Source: Fimbriimonadaceae bacterium
GTDB lineage: Bacteria; Armatimonadota; Fimbriimonadia; Fimbriimonadales; Fimbriimonadaceae
NCBI GenBank assembly: GCA_019454125.1
Contig: CP075365.1
Span: 1,668,218-1,732,217, forward strand
Reading direction: 5' to 3'
DNA length: 64,000 nt
Shown here: piece after piece, positions 41,127 to 48,858 of the stretch
How the letters are laid out: each line of letters starts with the position of its first letter
Position numbering within the stretch: the first letter of the stretch is position 1
Made by a program: the position numbers and the translations under genes
Notes under the pieces: model-generated
Databases searched by the model: none
Told to the model about the DNA's origin: nothing
Seen by the model: only the letters and a program-made list of their open reading frames with translations

Positions 41127-42985
41127 GGGCGGTAACGGACAAGGAAGAGCTGGCTGCCCTCGTAGACGACCTCGCCGTAAGGTCGCAAGTCGGCCAGCGG
41201 TAGCGTCTCTCCCGCGAACTTCTGGTTCTCGAACGCGACCGGGTTTGGGGCGACGATGAAGTCCGGTTTGATCTCGCGAAGGATCGCCTTGCGGTCGGCG
41301 TCGGAGGTCGTCGAAAGAAAGAGGAGGGTGGCGAGCGTGCGGCGGCGGCCGTAGTCGGGCGTCTCGCTCCAGTGCCCAGCGAATGTGTAGGCGCCGGTCA
41401 TGCCCGAGATGATCGAGTTGAGATCGGCGAGGATCGGCGTGTCAAAGTCGGCGGGGCCCACGGGGTTGGGAATGCCAGGCATTGCGACCACCACCTTGCG
41501 GCCCGGGGCGCGGTCGATCTCCTCCAGGACCCGCACCGCGTCCTGTGAGTAGTAGACCGAATGAACGGTCGTGCTGCTCACGTCCTTGCGGATGAAGACG
41601 ATCTCGCGCTGGAACCACAGGATCGAGACCGCGCAGGTCATCACTAGCGCAAGGGCGGCGACCAGGTTGCGGGTGGAGCGGTCGCGGTGGGTGAGGATTT
41701 GGGGCAGGCTGAGGGAGGCCAAGATCGCCCACGGGACGACCAGCCCCATCGAGAGCTTGCGCTCAAAGAGGGCGGGGAAGTAAATGGCGACGAGGCCCAG
41801 GATTGCCCAAGACCAAATGAGGTTCCAGCCCGCGTCGGCTTTGGCCAGAAGAGCCAGCAACCCGAGCGCCACGATAAACACCGCGATCCACGGCCCCAAA
41901 GTCAGGAAGTAGCCCTGGCCGGGGTCGTGGGGGCGGGCGAGGACGTAGAGCGCCAGTAAGAGCCCGCTGAGGCCGAGCGTCGCGAAGGGCTTCCGCTCCC
42001 CCCCGCACTTATAGAGCGCCACCAGGGCTAGGAAGACCGGGGGCAGGATGCCAAACAGGACTTGCTGGAAATTCGCCGAATAGGTCGGCGTGGCCGCCCT
42101 CATTTGAAAGACAGGGTCGTGTTGCAGGACGTAAAGGAACCAGAGGGCGGAAGGCAGCGCCCCGAGTCCGATCACCAGGACGCGCCCCACCCAGGGCCAG
42201 GTCGCCTGCTTCGAGACCAGCTGGGTCACGAGGAAGCCGACGAGCACGATCGCGATGAGGAGCACATCGTAGCTGTGGATGTTCATCAGCACGCCATAGG
42301 CGAGGGCTCCGCCCAGCACGCCTTTCCAGGAATCGCGGGCGGAAAGGACGGCGTTGAAGACCGTGACCATCAGGCAAAGGCTCGCCATGAAGAGCCCGTT
42401 CGTGAGCGCGGAAGGGAACACGAACGCCTCCGGTTGCCAAACGTCGATCGGAGCACGGCCCGAGACCAGCGTCGCCACCGTCCTCGACCCGTTGACCGCC
42501 GCCTGGCCGAACCGCTCCCAGAAGAGAAACCCGAGGCCGCCGCCAAAGCTCGCGAAAATGAGGCCGAACTTCGCTTCGAAGACCCGCATGTTCAGTCGGA
42601 TCAAAAGCCGCGACAGCAGGTACACAAACCCGAACGTGAAGACGGCCCGGGAAATCGCCATCGCCGCGGGAATGCCGACCAGCTTCGCGACCAATCCCAG
42701 CGCGAAGAAGTAAACGTGCACGGTCAACCCCGGTTGCGGGTCGATGGCAAACCGATTGTCCATGAGGAACCGGCCCTCCATGGCCTGGCGCATCCATGCG
42801 GCATAGACCATGTGGTCGTCCAGGTTCGTCTGGATTCCGAAATAAAGCGAGCCCGTAGGCGCGCTCAGCCAACCGATCAGGGCCGGCAACAGGGCCAGGA
42901 ACGTGACGGCTAGGCCGAGGCGGACGGCAAACCGGGTGATCTCCTCGATCCGGTCTTCTTGTTCTGCGCTGACGTCACGATCCAC
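41123..42985 (-). CDS. Polytopic membrane protein, GT-C glycosyltransferase-like
   Basis: 620 residues with roughly 12 hydrophobic segments between residues 25 and 450, then a soluble C-terminal domain of about 170 residues. The first periplasmic loop has N-L-D-D-H-M-V-Y-A-A-W (near 53-63), similar in position to the acidic catalytic motif of polyprenol-dependent GT-C enzymes. I know no closer family, so a transfer reaction is only a suggestion. It is the last gene of a five-gene minus-strand operon, 12 bases after the TPR-like gene, and overlaps the end of the proline dehydrogenase gene by four bases. Confidence 0.65.
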   Translation of the reverse strand: MDRDVSAEQEDRIEEITRFAVRLGLAVTFLALLPALIGWLSAPTGSLYFGIQTNLDDHMVYAAWMRQAMEGRFLMDNRFAIDPQPGLTVHVYFFALGLVAKLVGIPAAMAISRAVFTFGFVYLLSRLLIRLNMRVFEAKFGLIFASFGGGLGFLFWERFGQAAVNGSRTVATLVSGRAPIDVWQPEAFVFPSALTNGLFMASLCLMVTVFNAVLSARDSWKGVLGGALAYGVLMNIHSYDVLLIAIVLVGFLVTQLVSKQATWPWVGRVLVIGLGALPSALWFLYVLQHDPVFQMRAATPTYSANFQQVLFGILPPVFLALVALYKCGGERKPFATLGLSGLLLALYVLARPHDPGQGYFLTLGPWIAVFIVALGLLALLAKADAGWNLIWSWAILGLVAIYFPALFERKLSMGLVVPWAILASLSLPQILTHRDRSTRNLVAALALVMTCAVSILWFQREIVFIRKDVSSTTVHSVYYSQDAVRVLEEIDRAPGRKVVVAMPGIPNPVGPADFDTPILADLNSIISGMTGAYTFAGHWSETPDYGRRRTLATLLFLSTTSDADRKAILREIKPDFIVAPNPVAFENQKFAGETLPLADLRPYGEVVYEGSQLFLVRYRP

Positions 42986-42997
42986 CGGGCGCGGATT

Positions 42998-43384
42998 CTA
43001 CTTGGGGATGGGCCGGTTCATGCTGCGATAGATGTCTTCGATGAGCTTCTTGTTCTCGAGTGCGTGCTTGTTCTTCGGGTCGACGGTCAAGACCTCTCGG
43101 TAAAGCCGCAGGGCCTTGGGATACTTGTCCTTCGGCGTCAGAGACTTCGCGACCAGGACGGCGTCGCCATAGTCGTTCGTGGCGGAGACGTAGGCTTTCC
43201 GGGCGGCGGCGTCGTCCTTTCGCTTCCCGTAGGCCGCTTTGGCCGCCGTGTACTTTTTGTCGAGCGCTTCGAGCTTCTTCTTATCGGCCTGGATGCTGGC
43301 TGCTTGGGCGTTCGGCTGCGGCTGCTGGCCGAAAGCAGGCACGGCGAGCAGCACGAGGGCCAGGAGCGGGAAAACGCGTTTCAT
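42998..43384 (-). CDS. Small exported TPR-like protein
   Basis: 128 residues with a Sec signal peptide (R-V-F-P-L-L-A-L-V-L-L-A-V-P-A-F-G-Q, cleavage near 20). The mature protein is helical and highly charged (A-D-K-K-K-L-E-A-L-D-K-K-Y-T-A-A-K-A-A-Y). It ends in one tetratricopeptide-like repeat, Y-P-K-A-L-R-L-Y-R-E-V-L-T-V-D-P-K-N-K-H-A-L-E. It starts inside the stop of the DUF4350 gene (ATGA overlap). It is probably a periplasmic scaffold for the membrane proteins of the operon. Confidence 0.75.
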   Translation of the reverse strand: MKRVFPLLALVLLAVPAFGQQPQPNAQAASIQADKKKLEALDKKYTAAKAAYGKRKDDAAARKAYVSATNDYGDAVLVAKSLTPKDKYPKALRLYREVLTVDPKNKHALENKKLIEDIYRSMNRPIPK

Positions 43385-44538
43385 CGTGCCATTCTATCCC
43401 CTTCTGCCCGACGCCTTTCCCGCAAGGAAGTGCGCGTCCAGGTGCGCGACCGCTCGGTCAGCTCGCCGGCGACTTTTACCGCCGCCTCTCGGGAGAAGCC
43501 TTCCTCGTAGAGCGCCGCCTGGAGCAAGCGCCGATCCTCCCAAGGGAGCGACTGCAGGATGCGCTGCTCCGAAGTGCCGGGCGGCACCCCCAAGAGCTTC
43601 CGCGCCTCGTCCAAAGTGTTCTGCCCGAGGACGCGTACGGCCAAGTCCTGCTTCTTGGAAAGGCGCATCGTCTCGGAGACGGCGTCGATCATGTCGCGGC
43701 TGCCACGTTGGTGGGTGGTCTCAGGGTCTGGCCGGCCAAAGCGCGCGCCGAGGCTGAAGACGACCACGCCTAGCAGCAGGATCAATTGCCATTGGGCGGC
43801 GACTGCCCACGAGCCGAGCGCTCCCAGAAAGCCTTCGCGGTCGATGTTCCCGAAGGAAGCCTCAGTGAAGACGACGCGCCCACCAGGGCGGCCCACCCGG
43901 GAAACGAGGTCCGCGATGTACTCGGCATTGTCCTCTCGCCCAAGAAACCTGTTGGTGGCCGCGATGCCGTTTTCCACCTGGATTGCCACGCCCGTGCCCT
44001 CGAGGTAGCCGCTGGCCAGGGGTTCGCCCGCGGTCCAAAGGACGTAGGGTTCGGACTCGCCGACTTCTAGCGAAGACGTGCCTTCGACCTCGACGGTCGA
44101 CAGCGCCCTGGGTTCGGGATCGTTGAGGAGGGCGGCTTCCACCGTCCGGGCCTTGGTGGAGGCGTCCGCAAAGTCGCCTGGCAGGACGAGATGGATCACG
44201 GAGCCGCCCTCCGAAAGGAAGGCGTGCAAGTTCTTGTTGAACGGCGGTTCCTGAAAGGGAATCGGTTCTTGGTCGAAGATGCCGAGGAGCTTCTGCGGGA
44301 TCGTGACCGCGATCGCCACGTCCTGCGGACGGAGGCGGGGACGCTCGCGCCGGTCGATCACGACGTCGTAGCCTTGCTGCCGGAGAAGCTCGGCCAAGCC
44401 GGCGAGGCCGCTGGGGCCGCTGTTCGTGGCGCTTGGGTTCGTCCTCCGCTCCTGCCGGGCCACGCTCAGCACGAAGTACGACGCGGCCAGCAGTCCGACC
44501 AAGACCAAGGCGACGCGCAGGTAGGAGTTGCCCCTCAT
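43381..44538 (-). CDS. DUF4350-domain membrane protein
   Basis: 385 residues: an N-terminal membrane segment (L-R-V-A-L-V-L-V-G-L-L-A-A-S-Y-F-V), then a DUF4350-type domain with S-G-L-A-G-L-A-E-L-L-R-Q-Q-G-Y-D-V near 44-60 and F-L-S-E-G-G-S-V-I-H-L near 108. A second membrane span is near 258-275 (W-Q-L-I-L-L-L-G-V-V-V-F), followed by a long basic cytoplasmic tail. The fold resembles a GATase/Rossmann domain facing the periplasm. DUF4350 genes usually travel with DUF4129, MoxR and DUF58 genes; here only DUF4129 is present, upstream with a four-base overlap. Confidence 0.78.
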   Translation of the reverse strand: MRGNSYLRVALVLVGLLAASYFVLSVARQERRTNPSATNSGPSGLAGLAELLRQQGYDVVIDRRERPRLRPQDVAIAVTIPQKLLGIFDQEPIPFQEPPFNKNLHAFLSEGGSVIHLVLPGDFADASTKARTVEAALLNDPEPRALSTVEVEGTSSLEVGESEPYVLWTAGEPLASGYLEGTGVAIQVENGIAATNRFLGREDNAEYIADLVSRVGRPGGRVVFTEASFGNIDREGFLGALGSWAVAAQWQLILLLGVVVFSLGARFGRPDPETTHQRGSRDMIDAVSETMRLSKKQDLAVRVLGQNTLDEARKLLGVPPGTSEQRILQSLPWEDRRLLQAALYEEGFSREAAVKVAGELTERSRTWTRTSLRERRRAEGDRMAR

Positions 44539-45452
44539 CGCGGTGCCACCTCCTTCGTGGCGTCCTTCAAGAAGACGTAGAACTCCCGCATCCGGTCAAG
44601 GTCCGGCTGCCCCTCCAGCATGTTGCCGTACCAGACTTCCTCAAAGTGCCGGGTCGGCGGGAGGAAGTCGATCGACTCCGGTTTGAGGGCGCTGTCGTGG
44701 ATCCGGCGAAGGTGCTCCCGGTTGGTCTCGGTGCGGATGAAGCGGGCGATGCCCGCCTCGTCGATCCGCATCAAGCAGGCGAGGTAAAGGCAGCGAACGG
44801 CGTCGCGGTAGCGGCCCTCCGCCTCTAGCTGCCCGGCCCGAAGCAGCCATTCGTCGGAAGAGCGGTCGGGCTCGTCTTCGTCCAGGACGCCGCCGCCCCG
44901 TACCTTGCGTTGCCACTGCCACCGAAAGGCCCGCACGAACAAGAACACGAGGAGGCCGAACCCGACCGCGACCAATCCCCAGATAAGGGGCGCGAGGCCG
45001 GGGAAGGCAAACCCAGGCACGCCGGCCGCGGCGGTTGGACGGAAACGTCCCAACAACTCCCTCAGCCAAGCGGTGAGCCGGTCCCCCGCATTGGTCGCAA
45101 GGGAGCGGTTCTCGGCGATCCCGGGATCCTTGTAACGGGGCGAAGAGAGGATATCTTTCGCGGTCTGCCCCGCCTTGTCGTTGGGCGACTTTCGGGCGGA
45201 AAGCCGCTCGCGGAGCTCGATCTGGTTGGCGAGGTTCTCCCGGTTAAGCGGCACGTCGGAATCGCTCGAGAGGGCGATCTCAATCTCTTCCGCGACGTTG
45301 AGGTCTTCGGCGATCTCCTTCGGCAGGGAGTTTGCCACCCGGGCGAGTTCTTCGCCCGTTTTCGTCGCGCGGACCTTGCTCGCCCAGTCGGTGTGCTGGG
45401 CGAAGGCGAGCGCGGCCAGGAGGCTAACGGCCGCGAGCGCCTTGCTTCGCAA
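44535..45452 (-). CDS. DUF4129-domain membrane protein
   Basis: 305 residues: a Sec signal (A-L-A-A-V-S-L-L-A-A-L-A-F-A-Q), a periplasmic helical region, and one transmembrane span near 157-175 (L-I-W-G-L-V-A-V-G-F-G-L-L-V-F-L-F-V). The cytoplasmic DUF4129 domain has E-A-E-G-R-Y-R-D-A-V-R-C-L-Y-L-A-C-L near 210-227 and a Trp-containing end, E-E-V-W-Y-G. DUF4129 proteins occur with transglutaminase and MoxR/DUF58 systems of unknown cell-envelope function. It overlaps the upstream membrane-protein gene by 29 bases. Confidence 0.8.
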   Translation of the reverse strand: MRSKALAAVSLLAALAFAQHTDWASKVRATKTGEELARVANSLPKEIAEDLNVAEEIEIALSSDSDVPLNRENLANQIELRERLSARKSPNDKAGQTAKDILSSPRYKDPGIAENRSLATNAGDRLTAWLRELLGRFRPTAAAGVPGFAFPGLAPLIWGLVAVGFGLLVFLFVRAFRWQWQRKVRGGGVLDEDEPDRSSDEWLLRAGQLEAEGRYRDAVRCLYLACLMRIDEAGIARFIRTETNREHLRRIHDSALKPESIDFLPPTRHFEEVWYGNMLEGQPDLDRMREFYVFLKDATKEVAPR

Positions 45453-46452
45453 GGATGTCCTCCGTCAAGAGCCGAATGTCGTAGGCTTCGAGCCTGACCC
45501 GACGGTCGAAGTAGAGAAGCGTCACGACGCTCGTCCAGATGGGGGTCAGGAACCAGAGCGTGACGTAAGTCGGCAGCGCCTGGACGACGCCGGAGAGCAG
45601 CTCGCCCAGGCCGAACGGGCTGAACGTCCGCTCGATCAAGCTCTGGAGCCCGAACGCGCCCAGAATGAACTCCATCGAGCCCCCAAGGCCGAAGCCGACC
45701 AAGAGCAGCACGGTGATCGCGCCGACCACCGGCCCATAAGCGTTGGACTGGCCGCGGGCGGTCCGCATCAGCTTCCTTGCCCGTCGGAGCGAAGCCAGCG
45801 GCTTGGCCGATTCGAGCAGGCACACGACGGGTGCCACGGCGAAGACGCAAAGGCCGACCGGGATGAGGATCCATGCGACGGTCGCGAGGCTCAGCCAACT
45901 CAGGGCGGTCACCGCGTCGGTCGCGACATTGTGCGCGCCTGTCCGCTCCGCATAGGCGCCGGCTAAGATGCCGATCCCAGAAAGGACGGCGACCCCGCAA
46001 GAGGCGGCGATGACCAGCAGGATCGTCTGGGCCGTCCGCAAGGCGGCCCCACCGCCGACTGGCGGAGGATCTGTCAGGTCTCCTCGCACGAGCGGCGCAA
46101 GCTTCGAAACGGTGGCCGCCATCGAACTGCCCAGTCCGAGGGCGAGGAGGGGAAGGGCTACGCCAAGCGCGGTGCCCATCGTGACCATGATCTCGGTCGC
46201 CTCGATTCGGAGGTCGCCCCCGGCCCGGGTCGTGAAGAGCCCGTTCAGGACGAACGTGTTGTAGAACGTCAAGCCGGCCAGGCAGAGGATCATGGGCACG
46301 GCCGTCGCCTTGAGCACGGGGCGCGCGACCTTTTGATAAAGGCTCAGGGCCGTGTCCACCAACTCGGTCGCGGCGTAGGCGCGGACGAGGGAGCGCCGCT
46401 CAAGCGCACCCATCCTTTTCGCGTACGATTCGAGCGGCGTCGCCCGCGCCAT
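45424..46452 (-). CDS. Polytopic membrane protein heading the DUF4129/DUF4350 operon
   Basis: 342 residues with a cytoplasmic N-terminus and about six to seven hydrophobic segments (for example 52-70, 90-112, 145-170, 195-235 and 245-320). It resembles the broad class of GlpQ-type or DUF-named multi-span domains in size and topology, but I can assign no family. It is the first gene of the five-gene operon running to 41123. Positions in related operons are often held by DUF975-like or RDD-like membrane proteins, so a structural role in the same complex is plausible. Confidence 0.65.
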   Translation of the reverse strand: MARATPLESYAKRMGALERRSLVRAYAATELVDTALSLYQKVARPVLKATAVPMILCLAGLTFYNTFVLNGLFTTRAGGDLRIEATEIMVTMGTALGVALPLLALGLGSSMAATVSKLAPLVRGDLTDPPPVGGGAALRTAQTILLVIAASCGVAVLSGIGILAGAYAERTGAHNVATDAVTALSWLSLATVAWILIPVGLCVFAVAPVVCLLESAKPLASLRRARKLMRTARGQSNAYGPVVGAITVLLLVGFGLGGSMEFILGAFGLQSLIERTFSPFGLGELLSGVVQALPTYVTLWFLTPIWTSVVTLLYFDRRVRLEAYDIRLLTEDILAKQGARGR

Positions 46453-46605
46453 TTCGCAACTATACGCGGTTTAGGGCCGGACGGTCACTGGCCCGACCGC
46501 CCTCGGCATAGGGCCGATAGCCGGCTTCGGCCGGGGGACTTTCGACGCAAGCCGGGAATCGTTGGCGGGCTGGAGCGTCTTGGCCCCATAGAGGAACCGC
46601 GCAGG

Positions 46606-47331
46606 ATGACCGCACTATTCGCCGCAATTGCCACCGCCGCCTTGGGGCAAAGCAGCCCGACGATCGAGTCCTACATCAACACAAACTTCAAGGACGTCTC
46701 CTTCGTCGCCCAAGTCCAGAACGCCAAGCAAGCCGAGTTGCGCAAGATCAACAAGGACTTTGCCGATTCCTATCGGTTCAAATCCAGCCAGGTTTGGATG
46801 AAGGAGCCGCTGATGCTACGCATGGAAGGGAAGGTCGAGGACACCTCGATCTTCTTCATCGTGAACGGCACGAAGCGCCTCGTGCGGGTGCCGCGGGCTA
46901 ACATCAACCAGAAGGAAGACCTCAGCCGGAGCCCGGGCAAGCGGCAGACCCCGCTTGACTTCGGCCTGCTCACCCCCTCGCTCTTCAAGGACTTCTTCCA
47001 GTCGAAGTTCGTCCGGTCGGAGACTCGCGGGGATTTCGCAGGCTGCCAGGTGTTCGACCTCACCTACATCCCGCGACTCGACGACACCAGCCGCCACCGG
47101 GTCTGGGTGGACTCGCAGATGAAGTTTGTGCGTAAGCGCGAGTGGTACAGCCAAAACGGCGGCAAGCTTCTCGCCATCTTCACGTACGACAAGCCGCAGC
47201 AAGTCAGCGGGGTCTACGTCCCCACCCGCGTGACGGTCATGAACTCAGAAGGCAAGGTCGGCGGCTCGACGACCTATGGCAGTTTGAAGGTCAATACCGG
47301 CCTCCCGAACTCCCTGTTCGAAATCAAGTAA
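46606..47331 (+). CDS. LolA-like outer-membrane lipoprotein sorting protein
   Basis: 241 residues with a short signal (L-F-A-A-I-A-T-A-A-L-G-Q). The mature part has the LolA/LppX open-barrel pattern: Y-R-F-K-S-S-Q-V-W-M-K-E-P-L-M-L-R-M-E near 47-65, T-R-L/K-R-L-V-R-V-P, L-T-Y-I-P-R near 153, and H-R-V-W-V-D near 164-169, which in relatives follows the lipid-binding strands. It is probably periplasmic, carrying a lipid or lipoprotein. ATG 46606 has GAGGAA upstream. A second LolA-like protein is at 51943. The region just downstream is palindrome-rich. Confidence 0.75.
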   Translation: MTALFAAIATAALGQSSPTIESYINTNFKDVSFVAQVQNAKQAELRKINKDFADSYRFKSSQVWMKEPLMLRMEGKVEDTSIFFIVNGTKRLVRVPRANINQKEDLSRSPGKRQTPLDFGLLTPSLFKDFFQSKFVRSETRGDFAGCQVFDLTYIPRLDDTSRHRVWVDSQMKFVRKREWYSQNGGKLLAIFTYDKPQQVSGVYVPTRVTVMNSEGKVGGSTTYGSLKVNTGLPNSLFEIK

Positions 47332-47332
47332 G

Positions 47333-47430
47333 GGCATGGCCGGGGTGGTGTCTTCTGCACCCCGGTTCCTGCGGAACCTTCACGCCGCATAGCAGTGCGT
47401 GGCCGGGGTGGTGTCCTTAGGCACTCTGGC
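47333..47430 (+). repeat. Imperfect tandem pair of GGCCGGGGTGGTGTC units
   Basis: GTGGCCGGGGTGGTGTCCT-type segments begin at about 47337 and 47400, 63 bases apart, just after the LolA-like gene. Each is followed by a complementary G-C-A-C-C/GGCCAC arm, so they can fold into hairpins and may end transcription. Confidence 0.6.
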
Positions 47431-47462
47431 CACGCAGCCGGCATTTACCCGGTCTCCCCGAC

Positions 47463-47537
47463 GGTTCCCCGAGGGTTCCCCCCGGGTTCCCCACGGCACC
47501 GGTGCCGTGGGGAACCCTCGGGGAACCCGGGGGGAGT
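47463..47537. repeat. Large palindrome with a perfect 34-bp core
   Basis: 47484-47500 (GGGTTCCCCACGGCACC) is the exact reverse complement of 47501-47517, with no spacer. Both outer arms repeat modules of GGTTCCCC and GGGGAACC separated by G/C runs (47463-47483 and 47518-47537), so the structure can extend or slip. It would extrude as a cruciform or form a very stable RNA hairpin. Confidence 0.85.
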
Positions 47538-47578
47538 GCGGGGGCAGTTGGCTGGGCCGTGGATTTAATGTTTAATGT

Positions 47579-47602
47579 CTCGGCACGCTCCGTGCCGAGG
47601 CT
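47579..47602 (+). repeat. REP-like palindrome, left flank of transposase remnant
   Basis: CTCGGCACG CTC CGTGCCGAG: a perfect 9-bp stem with a three-base loop. It is preceded by ATGT and followed by GCTATTCT, as in the copy at 17496-17529 and, inverted, at 47951-47980. Confidence 0.8.
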
Positions 47603-47655
47603 ATTCTCGACCGTGCGATCCCTTCGACGTGGTAGAGCCTGGCCGAGGACCAGCG

Positions 47656-47950
47656 CTACTCCTCTCCCCGGGCGCAGAGCCCAGCCCTGACCGGGTTGTC
47701 GTGGACGTGCCTCACCTTCTGGTCAAACACCGCCCTTTCCTCGCACCAGGTGCAGGTGATTCGACAGACGACGAAGGCGTAGAGCGGCGTGCCGTACCTC
47801 TGGCGGTCGGCGAGAAGGGACGCCGCCCCCAGTTCCTTCAGCCTTGGCCTCGCGAACACGGGCGCGAAGTCAAGTGCGGTAGCGGCCAGGAACGCCACCG
47901 GCCGCCTGCGCCCAGTTCGTCCGGTGCCGCTTGCGCAGGGCAGGAGTCTA
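47656..47950 (-). pseudogene. Decayed REP-associated tyrosine transposase (RAYT, Y1/IS200-like)
   Basis: On the minus strand the frame reads G-R-R-R-P-V-A-F-L and P-L-Y-A-F-V-V (47907-47770). Then a frameshift occurs: the shifted frame at 47761-47744 gives N-H-L-H-L-V, the His-hydrophobic-His metal motif of Y1 transposases. In the first frame it resumes with V-F-D-Q-K-V-R-H-V-H-D-N-P-V-R-A-G-L (47720-47674), the characteristic RAYT C-terminus. The central part with the catalytic Tyr is missing. It is flanked by inverted REP palindromes at 47579 and 47951, the normal arrangement of a RAYT and its elements. It is non-functional. Confidence 0.75.
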
Positions 47951-47980
47951 GCCTCAGCACGGGGCGTGCCGAGGCATGAG
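47951..47980 (-). repeat. REP-like palindrome, right flank of transposase remnant
   Basis: GCCTCAGCACGGGGCGTGCC followed by GAGGCATGAG: the inverse orientation of the left-flank REP, with one mismatch in the stem. Confidence 0.78.
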
Positions 47981-48151
47981 AAGTTTGTGTCAAGACATCC
48001 TGAGGATGCCACCCGCGGGAAAGGCCGTTTCCAGGTTCGGCGAGGGGGCTCTTTGGGGACGTCCCGGGCTTGTCACGGTTTCGTAACGGTCGCAGGTGGA
48101 TCATGCGCTTGTCGATGGCGCACTGGCTCCGGAGACGCATCGAGGAATCGC

Positions 48152-48760
48152 ATGAACCTTAACACTTGCTTCCGTTCTCTTCGGGCTGCGATGGCCGTTG
48201 CCCTCGCTTGCTCGGCCGGTTCGGCTCTTGCCGTCACCTGGTATTCGCAGCCCTGGACCCCGCCGCGCGCCTCGACCCTTTCGGTCGTCGCCAACATCGG
48301 CGGGGTGCCTTTTCCCACCAAGGCTTACGACGACTTCGTCATCGCCGCGCCCCAAATCCTCCGCAAGGTCGAGTTCTGGGGGACGCTGCCCGTCGGTTCC
48401 GTGGTCCGCTTCGAGCTCTCGTTCTATCAGAACCTGAACTGCAAGGTCGGCGCCCGGACCTACACGACCGCGATCTATCCGCAGAAGACCCCGGTTGGCA
48501 TGGACTGCCAGGGGCGCACCGTCTACCACTTCCTCGCCAATACGTCGCCTGTCGTGGTCCCGGCGGGCAAGTGGTACGTCTCGATCGCCGAGGACGACTC
48601 GACGAGTTCGATCGTCGGTCTCGCCCAGTTCGGGTGGTCCGGACGCAGGCCGTTGACAGGCTGTCCCGCTTGGCTCGAAAAGCCGGGCCCAGCTTTCGAC
48701 TACGTGAAGGACGCCTGCGACGGCAACCGGAACGACTTGGCCTTCCTGTTCGGCAACTAA
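48152..48760 (+). CDS. Secreted protein of unknown function
   Basis: 202 residues. The signal peptide is clear (L-R-A-A-M-A-V-A-L-A-C-S-A-G-S-A-L-A, cleavage near 27), then V-T-W-Y-S-Q-P-W-T-P-P. The mature protein looks like a beta-sandwich, with F-P-T-K-A-Y-D-D-F-V-I-A, V-V-R-F-E-L-S-F-Y and W-Y-V-S-I-A-E-D-D, and four Cys that could form two disulphides. This resembles the general layout of PEP-CTERM-type surface proteins, but no sorting motif is present. ATG 48152 follows GAGGAATCGC. It is monocistronic with a strong terminator. Confidence 0.75.
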   Translation: MNLNTCFRSLRAAMAVALACSAGSALAVTWYSQPWTPPRASTLSVVANIGGVPFPTKAYDDFVIAAPQILRKVEFWGTLPVGSVVRFELSFYQNLNCKVGARTYTTAIYPQKTPVGMDCQGRTVYHFLANTSPVVVPAGKWYVSIAEDDSTSSIVGLAQFGWSGRRPLTGCPAWLEKPGPAFDYVKDACDGNRNDLAFLFGN

Positions 48761-48806
48761 ACAGACTTACCTCCCGGGGGGGCTTTCCCCACCCCCTCTT
48801 CGTCCG

Positions 48807-48830
48807 GCCCCCCGAAAGGGGGGCTCTTTT
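48807..48830 (+). terminator. Intrinsic terminator after the secreted protein gene
   Basis: GCCCCCC (48807-48813), GAAA tetraloop, GGGGGGC (48818-48824), then TCTTTTG. It lies between this gene and the convergent hrcA gene. Confidence 0.88.
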
Positions 48831-48858
48831 GTTGGGGCAGACCCGCCATGCGGCGTCG

